A DNA stretch of 64,000 nucleotides from Paenibacillus sp. Soil766 (GTDB lineage: Bacteria > Bacillota > Bacilli > Paenibacillales > NBRC-103111): the NCBI RefSeq assembly GCF_001428105.1, contig NZ_LMSJ01000034.1, forward strand, positions 337,599 through 401,598, given 5' to 3'. This document shows positions 42,072 through 50,740 of the stretch, one piece after another. Positions within the stretch are counted from its first letter, which is position 1; every line of letters starts with the position of its first letter. A program made the position numbers and the translations under genes. Below the pieces are notes generated by a model. The model was not told the DNA's origin and searched no databases. It saw only the letters and a program-made list of their open reading frames with translations.

Positions 42072-43400
42072 ATGGGAAAAATGAAAAGCTTACAGATGAT
42101 GGGTGCAGCAGGTTTGTCGATGGCTTTAGTTCTGGCAGGATGTTCGTCTACAAAAACGGCAGAAACTTCTCCGGCTGCGGTTTCACCAGCAGCAACACAA
42201 GCCGCAACGGCAACGAAAGCGCCTGAGCCAGCGAAGAGTGGAGAGAAAGTTACCGTTAACTTCTGGAATCCTTTCTCGGGGAATGATGGTCCTTTCATGA
42301 AGAAAATCGTGGATAACTATAATAAATCACAAGATAAATATACGGTAAAAATGACGATTCAACCGAATGGTGACTACTATAAGCTGCTCGATACTGCGAT
42401 TGCTACGAAAAAAGGTGTACCGGATGTCGCGATTATGCATCTTGACCAAACACCAACGTACATTGCTAAGGATCAGCTGCAACCACTAGATGCCATTGCC
42501 AAAGCTGTTGGCGTTGAGAAAAGCAACTTCCCTCCAGCAACAGTGGAATATTCGACGAAGGACAATAACTGGTACAGCATTCCGCTTGATATCCACCCAT
42601 TAGTTATGTATTACAATAAAGATTTGTTTAAAGCTGCCGGTATTACGAAGGTTCCTACGAATCGTCAAGAGTTCGTTGATGCAGCAGTCAAGTTAACAGA
42701 TGCTTCCAAAGGTATTTGGGGAGCTGCAATGCCAACCTTCTGGATCCAGAATTTCTTGTTCCCGACGGTATTGTTCCAAAATGGCGGCGATTTCTTAGAC
42801 GATAAAGGCAACATTGCGTACAACTCACCTGCGGGTGTAGAAGCGGTTACCTTCATGAGAAGCCTGACTACGATGAAGGTTTCACCTCCTACGGTTGCAG
42901 CAGATGGCGATTTCAACTTGTTCCAACAAGGAAAAAGCGCGATGCACTTCAATGGTCCATGGTCGAAGGATGCCTTCGATAAAGCGAAAATTAATTATGG
43001 TGTAGCACCTGTTCCACAATTGGGTACTGTGAAACAAGCTGTGTTCGGCGGGTCACATAACTTCGTAATTCCAAAAGGAACAACAGATGCGAATATCCTT
43101 GCTGGTGTAGGCGATTTCTTAAAATATGTGAATGCGAATTCCATTGATTGGGCTGAGTCCGGTCAAGCTGTAGCTTCCAAAGTCGTACGTGATAGCGCAG
43201 CTTTCCAAGCGATGACGCAACAACAAACTGAAGTAGCGAAGGAATTTGAGTATGTGAAATTTGCACCAAAAGTATTAAATTGGGGTCCGATTTCTGACAG
43301 TATTTGGAGCGAGCTTGCAAACGCTCTTCAAGGCAAAAAAGATCCAAAAGCTGCACTAGATGATGCTGCAGCCAAATCAACAGCTGCCATGAAGAAGTAA
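42072..43400 (+). CDS. Sugar ABC importer, extracellular substrate-binding lipoprotein
   Basis: A 442-residue lipoprotein with lipobox LVLAGC near residue 23, an Ala/Pro/Thr-rich linker, and a family 1 solute-binding fold (VTVNFWNPFSGNDGPFMKKIVDNYN, YYKLLDTAIATKKGVPDVAIMH, AMHFNGPWSKDAF). It captures an oligosaccharide, probably arabino-oligosaccharides given the linked GH43 enzyme. AAGGGAG lies nine bases before the ATG. The first gene of the importer operon; an intercistronic hairpin follows it. Confidence 0.92.
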   Translation: MGKMKSLQMMGAAGLSMALVLAGCSSTKTAETSPAAVSPAATQAATATKAPEPAKSGEKVTVNFWNPFSGNDGPFMKKIVDNYNKSQDKYTVKMTIQPNGDYYKLLDTAIATKKGVPDVAIMHLDQTPTYIAKDQLQPLDAIAKAVGVEKSNFPPATVEYSTKDNNWYSIPLDIHPLVMYYNKDLFKAAGITKVPTNRQEFVDAAVKLTDASKGIWGAAMPTFWIQNFLFPTVLFQNGGDFLDDKGNIAYNSPAGVEAVTFMRSLTTMKVSPPTVAADGDFNLFQQGKSAMHFNGPWSKDAFDKAKINYGVAPVPQLGTVKQAVFGGSHNFVIPKGTTDANILAGVGDFLKYVNANSIDWAESGQAVASKVVRDSAAFQAMTQQQTEVAKEFEYVKFAPKVLNWGPISDSIWSELANALQGKKDPKAALDDAAAKSTAAMKK

Positions 43401-43425
43401 TCATAGCACATCATCATGGAAAGGC

Positions 43426-43442
43426 GGGTACCCAGTACCCGT
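43426..43442 (+). other. Intercistronic hairpin after the binding-protein gene
   Basis: CGGGTAC at 43426-43432 pairs with GTACCCG at 43436-43442 over three bases, followed by a pyrimidine tract. Such hairpins commonly raise the binding-protein mRNA level over that of the permeases. Confidence 0.6.
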
Positions 43443-43472
43443 CTTCCCTTTTAAAGCAGAGGAGGAAATCAG

Positions 43473-44369
43473 TTGCCTACCCCATCACATTGGAAATCAA
43501 AGCTGACATCAAGCTTATTCATATTACCTTATCTGATTGCTTTCTTAGCCTTTACGCTGATTCCCATTATATATGGGTTCATCATTAGCTTGAAGCAATA
43601 CAACCTGCTAGATCCTGTGCATCCGTTCGTGGGCTTTGACAATTACCGGAACATATTTACGAATGGAACCCAGGAGAACGACTTATTCTTCATCGGAATG
43701 AAAGCCACCTTGAAATTCGTTGTGTTTTCAGTTCCATTTTTAGTCATTGTAGGACTCGGATTTGCCTTATTATTGAATGCACTTCCAGCGAAATTACGTT
43801 CCTTATTCCGTTCCATATATTTCATCCCATATGCCGTTTCTGCTACGGTCATGGCTGTTATTTGGAAGCGGATGTTCGACGTTACAGGTGGATTCATCAA
43901 TCTTCTCCTTGCAAAAGTGGGTATTCGAGAGTTCGATCCCGTCCCCTGGTTGTTGGATACGCCTTTCGTGTGGTTTGCTCTAGTTATCGCAACACTATGG
44001 TGGACGATCGGCTTCAACATGATTATTTTCGTCAATGCACTCAATGGCGTACCTGAAGATCTCTATGAAGCAGCCAAAATAGATGGTGCCAACGGTTGGG
44101 ACAGACTGAAGAGTATTACACTTCCATTCATTAGACCGGTGCTTATTTTCGTTCTGATCACCTCGACAATTGCTTCTTACAACATCTTCGCGCAGCCTAA
44201 TCTGATGAGTAATGCAGGGGATGAGACGAAGGTGCTTTTAATGGGGATTTTGCAAACAGCCTACACGGCTAGAGAAATCGGTTCTGCTTCAGCTATGGCG
44301 ATTCTGATGGGTTTAACGATCATGATTGTGTCTATTATTCAATTCAAAGTCACGAGCAGGAAGGAGTAG
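43473..44369 (+). CDS. Sugar ABC importer permease, MalF-type
   Basis: A 298-residue permease with six transmembrane helices and the EAA loop YEAAKIDGANGWDRLKSITLPFIRP, which contacts the ATPase. The TTG start has GAGGAGG upstream. It forms a heterodimer with the following permease, seven bases away. No ATP-binding subunit is in the operon, so a shared MsmX-type ATPase is expected. Confidence 0.93.
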   Translation: MPTPSHWKSKLTSSLFILPYLIAFLAFTLIPIIYGFIISLKQYNLLDPVHPFVGFDNYRNIFTNGTQENDLFFIGMKATLKFVVFSVPFLVIVGLGFALLLNALPAKLRSLFRSIYFIPYAVSATVMAVIWKRMFDVTGGFINLLLAKVGIREFDPVPWLLDTPFVWFALVIATLWWTIGFNMIIFVNALNGVPEDLYEAAKIDGANGWDRLKSITLPFIRPVLIFVLITSTIASYNIFAQPNLMSNAGDETKVLLMGILQTAYTAREIGSASAMAILMGLTIMIVSIIQFKVTSRKE

Positions 44370-44375
44370 AGGACG

Positions 44376-45206
44376 TTGAAATCACTGAAAATCTTTTATG
44401 TGCTGCTTGCTTCCGTACTAGGAATCATTTTCATATTGCCGATCTTATGGATGTTTTCCAATTCCTTCAAGACCGATATAGAAGTCATGTCACCGGTATT
44501 TCATTTATTTCCACAAGAATTTACATGGGACAATTTCCATACCATTTTTGTTGGTGGTGCTGTGGAGGTTCCCATTTTCCGTTGGATGTTCAACTCCTTT
44601 TTCGTAGGTTTTGCTGCGACATTCCTAGTCATTATACTGGATGCCATGGCTGCATACGCGTTAGCGAAGTTAGATGTTCCTTTTAAAAGAACGCTATTCG
44701 CCCTATTCGTTGGATCGATGATGGTGCCAGGCATCATTTCCTTTCTTCCGCAATATTTGAATTTCAGTAATTTTAATCTGATTAATACGTATTATGTGCT
44801 TATTTTGCCTTACTCAGGTGGAGCGCTCGGCGTGTTTATGTTAATTCAATTCTTCCAATCATTCCCAAATGAAATTATTGAAGCAGCACGAATTGACGGG
44901 GCCAATAAATGGCAAGTATTTACGTCTGTATTGATGCCTTCATCCATTTCTATTGTAACAACATTAGCGATTTTCACATTTATGGGTGTATTTAATGACT
45001 ATGTATGGCCATTCTTTACGGTGACTGATCTCGAAATGCGTACGCTAACGGCTGGTGTGGCGGTTATGGCGACAGGAAGCTTCGTGCAATCCTATGGGAA
45101 ATTAATGGCACTTGCAACGTTATCTACGATACCAACTTTAATTATTTTCCTCATTGGTCAACGACAGTTCATTCAATCGATTACCGCAACAGGGGTTAAG
45201 CAATAG
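44376..45206 (+). CDS. Sugar ABC importer permease, MalG-type
   Basis: A 276-residue permease with six helices and the EAA loop IEAARIDGANKWQVFTSVLMPSS. TTG start behind AAGGAG. It pairs with the MalF-type subunit and precedes the GH43 lipoprotein by 25 bases, so uptake and extracellular hydrolysis are coexpressed. Confidence 0.93.
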   Translation: MKSLKIFYVLLASVLGIIFILPILWMFSNSFKTDIEVMSPVFHLFPQEFTWDNFHTIFVGGAVEVPIFRWMFNSFFVGFAATFLVIILDAMAAYALAKLDVPFKRTLFALFVGSMMVPGIISFLPQYLNFSNFNLINTYYVLILPYSGGALGVFMLIQFFQSFPNEIIEAARIDGANKWQVFTSVLMPSSISIVTTLAIFTFMGVFNDYVWPFFTVTDLEMRTLTAGVAVMATGSFVQSYGKLMALATLSTIPTLIIFLIGQRQFIQSITATGVKQ

Positions 45207-45231
45207 GGAATAGGTAGAGGTGAAGCTTTTC

Positions 45232-46278
45232 ATGTGGAAATTATGTATGATCATGATATGTATGATGCTAGCAGCAGGGTGTACGAAGGGAGCCACGGAG
45301 ACCAAAGTGAAAGAAACAGAAATTGCCGGTTCACCAATCAAGGAAGTAAAAACATTCACTAATCCGATTATGGATAATGGAGCAGATCCTTGGGTCACGA
45401 CCAAAGATGGGATCTACTATTACACACACACAACGGGAAATTCAATTCGCGTGTGGAAGTCTAAGACGCTGACGGGGTTAGCGGAAGCTGAGTATAAAGA
45501 CGTCTGGTTCCCACCTGTTTCCGGACCGAATACGTCCAATATTTGGGCACCTGAATTACATTTTATTAGTGGAAAATGGTACATCTACTATGCCGCTGAT
45601 GACGGTAAGAATGAGAATCATCGTATGTTCGCGTTAGAATCCGTGACGGATGATCCGCTAGGGGCTTACGTTGATAAAGGAATGATGGACACAGCTGGCC
45701 GTTGGGCGATTGACGGGACTACGCTGCAGAAAAAGGATGGATCGCTCTATTTCATTTGGTCGGGTTGGGAAGGCGCTGTCAATGTAAGCCAGCATCTCTA
45801 CATCGCGCCAATGAGCAATCCGTATACGATTAGTGGCAAGCCTGTTGAAATTTCACGTCCAACGTACGATTGGGAATTGGTCGGTAATCCAACGATCAAT
45901 GAGGGACCGCAGGTTTTGCTGCATGGTGATCGCATTCATGTGATTTATTCGGCTAGCGGCAGCTGGACGGACGACTATTGTCTTGGCATCCTGAGTACGG
46001 AGATGAGTAGTGATGTGCTCAATCCGACTGCATGGAAGAAGGGTGAGAAGGCCGTATTTTCTAAGACGGATCAAGTATATGGACCTGGTCATAATTCCTT
46101 CACGAAGTCGGTGGATGGCAAAGAGGACTGGATTGTGTATCACGCTGCGAAAACACAAGGCTCCGGCTGGAATCGCAACGTGCGAATGCAGCCATTCCAG
46201 TGGAATAAGGATGGGACACCGAACTTTGGTACGCCGATTGCGGAGGGCGTGCCGATTCCGGTGCCTAGCGGGGAATAG
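45232..46278 (+). CDS. GH43-family glycosidase lipoprotein, probable arabinosidase
   Basis: A 348-residue surface enzyme. Lipobox LAAGC near residue 17 is followed by the five-bladed propeller of GH43: NGADPWVTTKDG holds the general-base Asp, GRWAIDGTTLQKKDG the pKa-modulating Asp, and TINEGPQVLLHG the general-acid Glu. The propeller sequence (VWKSKTLTGL, SNIWAPELHFISGKWYIYYAAD) is closest to exo-arabinofuranosidases or arabinanases. The ATG at 45232 follows GAGGTG. It ends 16 bases before the start of the large repeat array, which would lie in its 3' untranslated region. Confidence 0.88.
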   Translation: MWKLCMIMICMMLAAGCTKGATETKVKETEIAGSPIKEVKTFTNPIMDNGADPWVTTKDGIYYYTHTTGNSIRVWKSKTLTGLAEAEYKDVWFPPVSGPNTSNIWAPELHFISGKWYIYYAADDGKNENHRMFALESVTDDPLGAYVDKGMMDTAGRWAIDGTTLQKKDGSLYFIWSGWEGAVNVSQHLYIAPMSNPYTISGKPVEISRPTYDWELVGNPTINEGPQVLLHGDRIHVIYSASGSWTDDYCLGILSTEMSSDVLNPTAWKKGEKAVFSKTDQVYGPGHNSFTKSVDGKEDWIVYHAAKTQGSGWNRNVRMQPFQWNKDGTPNFGTPIAEGVPIPVPSGE

Positions 46279-46294
46279 CCGCGGGGTGAGGGAA

Positions 46295-47460
46295 TAGCGC
46301 CCTTTTGGGGCGCTAAAGCCGTCGCGCGGCCGTGGATTGCCGCGGCAGCGAAGAGATAGCGCCCTTTTTGGGCGCTAAAGTGGTCGCGCGGCCGAGAATA
46401 GCCGCGCCAGCGAAGAGATAGCGCCCTTCTGGGGCGCTAAAGTGGCCACGCGGCCGAGGAATGCCGCGTCAGCGAAGGGATAGCGCCCTATTGGGGCGCT
46501 AAAGTCGTGCGCGGCCGAGAATTGCCGCGCCAGCGAAGGAATAGCGCCCTTTTGGGGCGCTAAAGAGGTCGCGCGGCCAAAGATAGCCGCGGCAGCGAAG
46601 AGATAGCGCCCTTTTGGGGCGCTAAAGTGGTCGCGCGGCCGAGAATAGCCGCGCCAGCGAAGGAATAGCGCCCTATTGGGGCGCTAAAGTCGTGCGCGGC
46701 CGAGAATTGCCGCGACAGCGAAGAGATAGCGCCCTTTTTGGGCGCTAAAGTGGTCGCGCGGCCAAGGATAGCCGCGGCAGCGAAGAGATAGCGCCCTTTT
46801 GGGGCGCTAAAGTGGTCGCGCGGCCAAGGATAGCCGCGCCAGCGAAGGAATAGCGCCCTATTGGGGCGCTAAAGTCGTGCGCGGCCGAGAATTGCCGCGC
46901 CAGCGAAGGAATAGCGCCCTTTTTGGGCGCTAAAGTGGTCGCGCGGCCGAGAATTGCCGCGCCAGCGAAGAGATAGCGCCCTTTTGGGGCGCTAAAGTGA
47001 CCGCGCGGCCGAGAATTGCCGCGCCAGCGAAGAGATAGCGCCCTTTTTGGGCGCTAAAGTGGTCGCGCGGCCGAGAATTGCCGCGCCAGCGAAGAGATAG
47101 CGCCCTTTTTGGGCGCTAAAGTGGTCGCGCGGCCGTGGATTGCCGCGCCAGCGAAGGAATAGCGCCCTTTTTGGGCGCTAAAGCCATCGCGCGGCCGAGA
47201 ATTGCCGCGCCAGCGAAGAGATAGCGCCCTTTTGGGGCGCTAAAGTCGCCGCGCGGCCGAGAATTGCCGCGCCAGTGAAGGAATAGCGCCCTTCTGGGGC
47301 GCTAAAGTAGCCACGCGGCCAAGGATTGCCGCGTCAGCGAAGGAATAGCGCCCTATTGGGGCGCTAAAGTCGTCGCGCGGCCAAGGATAGCCGCGCCAGC
47401 GAAGAGATAGCGCCCTTCTGGGGCGCTAAAGTCGCCGCACGGCCGAGAATTGCCGCAGCC
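46295..47460. repeat. Nineteen-copy 61-62-bp tandem array, two hairpins per unit
   Basis: Units start at 46295, 46357, 46419, 46481, 46542, 46604, 46666, 46727, 46789, 46851, 46912, 46974, 47036, 47098, 47160, 47222, 47284, 47346 and 47408. Hairpin 1 is AGCGCCC-N5-GGGCGCT in every unit. Hairpin 2 is GCGCGGC-N8-GCCGCGC in most. In units 3 and 17 both arms change together (ACGCGGC with GCCGCGT). Units 4-6 and 7-9 form a 185-base higher-order repeat, and unit 10 starts a third. The period is not a multiple of three and no frame is open. The array is much richer in G+C than the flanks. Confidence 0.95.
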
Positions 47461-47470
47461 CCACACGATA

Positions 47471-47513
47471 AAGAAGCTGAAATCCCCTTTCGGGGCATTT
47501 TCAGCTTCTTTTC
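47471..47513 (+). terminator. Strong terminator after the repeat array
   Basis: AAGAAGCTGAAA pairs with TTTTCAGCTTCTT around an inner CCCC-TTTC-GGGG stem, followed by Ts. It would end any transcript that reads from the GH43 operon through the array. Confidence 0.85.
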
Positions 47514-47558
47514 ATCTAGAAATCCAAAAATATGTCCATGACTAACGGAAATAGGTCA

Positions 47559-47588
47559 TTGGCTTGCTTCTGCTTAAGTTTGTATAAT
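47559..47588 (+). promoter_or_regulatory. SigA-type promoter for the sensor operon
   Basis: TTGGCT at 47559-47564 and TATAAT at 47583-47588 with an 18-base spacer, 35 bases before the second binding-protein gene. It makes the sensor operon independent of the importer operon. Confidence 0.6.
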
Positions 47589-47622
47589 GAAGGCATAGTT
47601 CGAAGGCAGGGAGGGGATTCAT

Positions 47623-48954
47623 TTGAGCGGTAGACAACGACTAGGTAAGCAAGCAGCAAAAGCTTTATGTATTCTTCTCCTGTTGAGCACGTGTGCATTA
47701 GGTTGCGATTCGAAATCGGATCCGATGCTCGATGAGCCTACGGCGAGTAAGCTAAGGATTACTTTTTGGACGCCATTCAGCGGTGGAGATGGGCAGTTTA
47801 TGGCCGAGCTCATTCAGCAATACAATAATGAGAATCTGGATCATGTGAAAATAGAGCAAATCAATAACAACTCGGGTGATTACTACACCAAGCTGTCCAC
47901 GGCGATTGTTACTGAAGAGGCGCCGGATATTGCAATCGTTCACTCGGCCAAGTATTCGCAGTACGCACCTGCAGGTTTCCTGACGGATTTGAATACGTTA
48001 GCGATTGAAGCTGGCGTCCATTGGGATGATTTTAACCCGACGATTCTACAAAGCACAGTAGCTGACAATAAGCATCTAGGTATCCCGCTGGATACGCACT
48101 TGGAAGTCATGTACTACAACAAGGATTGGCTGAGACTCGCGGACCTCCTAGACGAGAAAGACAAACCAATTATGGCGAGCGGAGAAGCAGGGTACTTAGA
48201 GTTCCTGGAGAAAATCCGAGCTAGTGTGCCGTCGAATGTGACACCTTTAGCTGAACCCAATGTGCGAATTGACTCCTTCTGGATTTGGTATTCTTTCTAT
48301 CATCAAATGAACGAGGATGGCGGTCGATTCTACACCGACGATGGCAAAGCAGCTGCGATAGACAATCCTTCTGCTCTGAAATCATTGGAATTCGTCAATT
48401 CTTTATATACGAAGAAGCTCATTTTGCCTAATATTAATGATCAGATTCAAACCTTTGTGAAAGGTTCAGCAGCGACGTTAATTTCTGGGGTTTGGGGAAC
48501 AGGAACGTTCGAGCAAGCGACAGATTTACATTTCGGTGTAACCAAAATACCACAAATCTACGATCATCCTGCGGCGTGGGGAGATTCTCATACCTTTTCA
48601 CTTCCCTATCATGAAAAGCCCGATAAACAAAAGCAGCTCGCTGCGCTTAAATTCGCGAATTGGGTAGCTGCTCATGGGGCTAGCTGGGCGAAGGCAGGAC
48701 ATATCCCGGCTGTGAAGAAAGCTGTCGCGTCTGAAGAGTTTCAAAAGTTGAAATACCGTCCGGACTATGCCAGTGCAGCTGATGATGTGAAATATTTCCC
48801 GAATCAACCGCGGCAGGGAACGATTAACGATGAGATCGTGCGTGAGTTTGAGAAGATGATGGCGGGCCAAATCACGCCACAAGAGGTGCTGCACAATGCG
48901 CAAAAGATCATTAATACAAATCTTCAAATCCAGCAAAATGCGATTGCGAAATAA
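47623..48954 (+). CDS. Sugar-binding lipoprotein linked to the sensor kinase
   Basis: A 443-residue family 1 solute-binding lipoprotein (lipobox near CALGC; ITFWTPFSGGDGQFMAELIQQYNNEN; YYTKLSTAIVTEEAPDIAIVHSAK). It is similar in plan to the importer's binding protein at 42.1 kb but has no permease beside it. Its last 17 bases overlap the kinase gene. In this position it probably presents sugar to the YesM-type kinase rather than to a transporter, like AraP of the Geobacillus AraPST system (recall). TTG start behind GGGAGGGG. Confidence 0.9.
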   Translation: MSGRQRLGKQAAKALCILLLLSTCALGCDSKSDPMLDEPTASKLRITFWTPFSGGDGQFMAELIQQYNNENLDHVKIEQINNNSGDYYTKLSTAIVTEEAPDIAIVHSAKYSQYAPAGFLTDLNTLAIEAGVHWDDFNPTILQSTVADNKHLGIPLDTHLEVMYYNKDWLRLADLLDEKDKPIMASGEAGYLEFLEKIRASVPSNVTPLAEPNVRIDSFWIWYSFYHQMNEDGGRFYTDDGKAAAIDNPSALKSLEFVNSLYTKKLILPNINDQIQTFVKGSAATLISGVWGTGTFEQATDLHFGVTKIPQIYDHPAAWGDSHTFSLPYHEKPDKQKQLAALKFANWVAAHGASWAKAGHIPAVKKAVASEEFQKLKYRPDYASAADDVKYFPNQPRQGTINDEIVREFEKMMAGQITPQEVLHNAQKIINTNLQIQQNAIAK

Positions 48955-50740
48955 GCTGAAATTAATCAAAGATTGGCCAATCGCGATGAAGCTGATTGCG
49001 CTCAGTGCTGTTTTTATAGCGGTACCACTGGGTATTGCCAGTTATTTAACGTTTACGAGCTATTCGGAATCGATTCAGAATAATACAGGGAAATATCAGA
49101 TGGACGTGGTGAAGGAACTGACCGCTAATATCGATACGTACTTAAATGAGCTTAATTTGTTGACATTATTACCTTATCAATCGCCACAAATCATAAGGTA
49201 TTTGGAGGTTGGTGAGCAGACGAGTGCTTCTCTTTCGTTTAATGATCGCGTAACAATTGAGGATTTTGCAAAACGCGTTTTTGCCAATGGACGTGTGGAC
49301 ATTTCTGGGTTGACGCTTTTTCGTACGAGAGGCGGTAATACATATACCGCGATGTCAGAAGAACAAGCCAATTACTTACCACGCGAAGTGAAGAATGAAG
49401 TCTGGTACGACAAAGTTTCACAGACAGGTAAAATGGTTTATCTCGGAACATTTAATAAAAATGGGATGGGTATTACGAATCAAGTATATTCTTTTGCCAG
49501 AAGAATTCGAAGTGTAGATACCGGTGCTGTTCTAGCTTATCTCGTGCTTGATGTGGACAAAAATATCATTCGAAATAAGATTGAAGCGATCTCTAATGAT
49601 AAGAAGAATATTATGATCGTGGATAATGAAGGCTCGATGATTTATAAAAGCATGGTAAACGGCCCGGATGCGGAGCAAATCAAGCAATTTAAAGGCGCGG
49701 GGACTGTCGTCTATAAACAAGATAACGATTCAGAGCTAGTGTCCTACTATACGTCACCATTAACGGGTTGGACGATGATTGAGATGGTTCCGCTTGCAGT
49801 TTTGTTACAAGATACAATTTATGTGAGAAATTATATTATTGGCATTGGAGCGGCGTGTTTGCTGTTAGCCATCATTATCTTTACTTTATTTGCCCTTCGG
49901 ATAACGAATCCGATCAGTGAATTGCGGAATCTCATGAAAAAAGTTGTAATAGGTGATTTAGCCGTGTCTATTCCGATTCATAGTCGTGATGAGATTGGTC
50001 AGTTAAGTCAATCCTTTAATATCATGGTTTCAAAGCTCAGTGATCTGGGTTATCGACTATACGAGTCGGAGATCAGGGAGAAAAATGCCCAAATATCGGC
50101 ACTCCAGAGCCAAATTAACCCCCATTTTTTATATAACACTTTAGGTTCGATTAGTATGTATGCTGAAATTCAAGGTAATAAAGAAGTTGTGAAAATGACG
50201 AATCATCTTAGTAAACTTTTACGCTACAGTATTAATAGTCATCAGAGCCAAGTTCCTCTCCATATGGAAATCGAGCATGTGACGGGCTATATGGCGATTC
50301 AACAAATTCGTTTTGAGGATAAAATAAAGTTCCATGTTCGCATTGAACCAGAATTGCTGAGCTATTCGGTTATTCGCTTTATTTTACAGCCCATCGTTGA
50401 GAACGCTATTGTACATGGCATTGATAAAGGGAATGGCTATGGGACGATCAGCCTGATTGGGAAGAGGCAAGATAACCAAATGTTGATCCAAATCCAAGAT
50501 GACGGCGCTGGCATGAGTGCAGTGCATTTACAGAGCTTGCTTGATCGAAAGTTCCAGATGACAACAACGGATGAGGGCACTGGCGGTACTGGCTTAATGA
50601 ATGTTCATCGTAGAATTGCCCTGCGCTATGGGAATCAGTATGGGGTGAGAATCGAGAGCAATTTGAAGCAAGGAACGACGATTACATTAACTTTACCACT
50701 GATTGAAGGTCATCACGAGAGGAGGAACATGGATGCCTAG
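48938..50740 (+). CDS. YesM-type sensor histidine kinase
   Basis: A 600-residue membrane kinase. Helix 1 at about 15-35, an extracytoplasmic double-Cache-like region (about 36-290), helix 2 at about 295-315, HAMP, then the LytS/YesM-type phosphoacceptor domain with His396 in SQINPHFLYNTLGS and an HATPase domain (VENAIVHGID, QDDGAGMS, GTGLMNVHRRI). The start at 48938 overlaps the upstream gene; the ribosome site is poor, consistent with coupling. It phosphorylates the next gene's product. Confidence 0.92.
   Translation: MRLRNKLKLIKDWPIAMKLIALSAVFIAVPLGIASYLTFTSYSESIQNNTGKYQMDVVKELTANIDTYLNELNLLTLLPYQSPQIIRYLEVGEQTSASLSFNDRVTIEDFAKRVFANGRVDISGLTLFRTRGGNTYTAMSEEQANYLPREVKNEVWYDKVSQTGKMVYLGTFNKNGMGITNQVYSFARRIRSVDTGAVLAYLVLDVDKNIIRNKIEAISNDKKNIMIVDNEGSMIYKSMVNGPDAEQIKQFKGAGTVVYKQDNDSELVSYYTSPLTGWTMIEMVPLAVLLQDTIYVRNYIIGIGAACLLLAIIIFTLFALRITNPISELRNLMKKVVIGDLAVSIPIHSRDEIGQLSQSFNIMVSKLSDLGYRLYESEIREKNAQISALQSQINPHFLYNTLGSISMYAEIQGNKEVVKMTNHLSKLLRYSINSHQSQVPLHMEIEHVTGYMAIQQIRFEDKIKFHVRIEPELLSYSVIRFILQPIVENAIVHGIDKGNGYGTISLIGKRQDNQMLIQIQDDGAGMSAVHLQSLLDRKFQMTTTDEGTGGTGLMNVHRRIALRYGNQYGVRIESNLKQGTTITLTLPLIEGHHERRNMDA

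Noticed and set aside
46295..47460. CRISPR-like appearance of the 62-base array
   Set aside because: The whole unit is repeated, with no unique spacers, and no cas genes are in the window. The same applies to 15424-15733.
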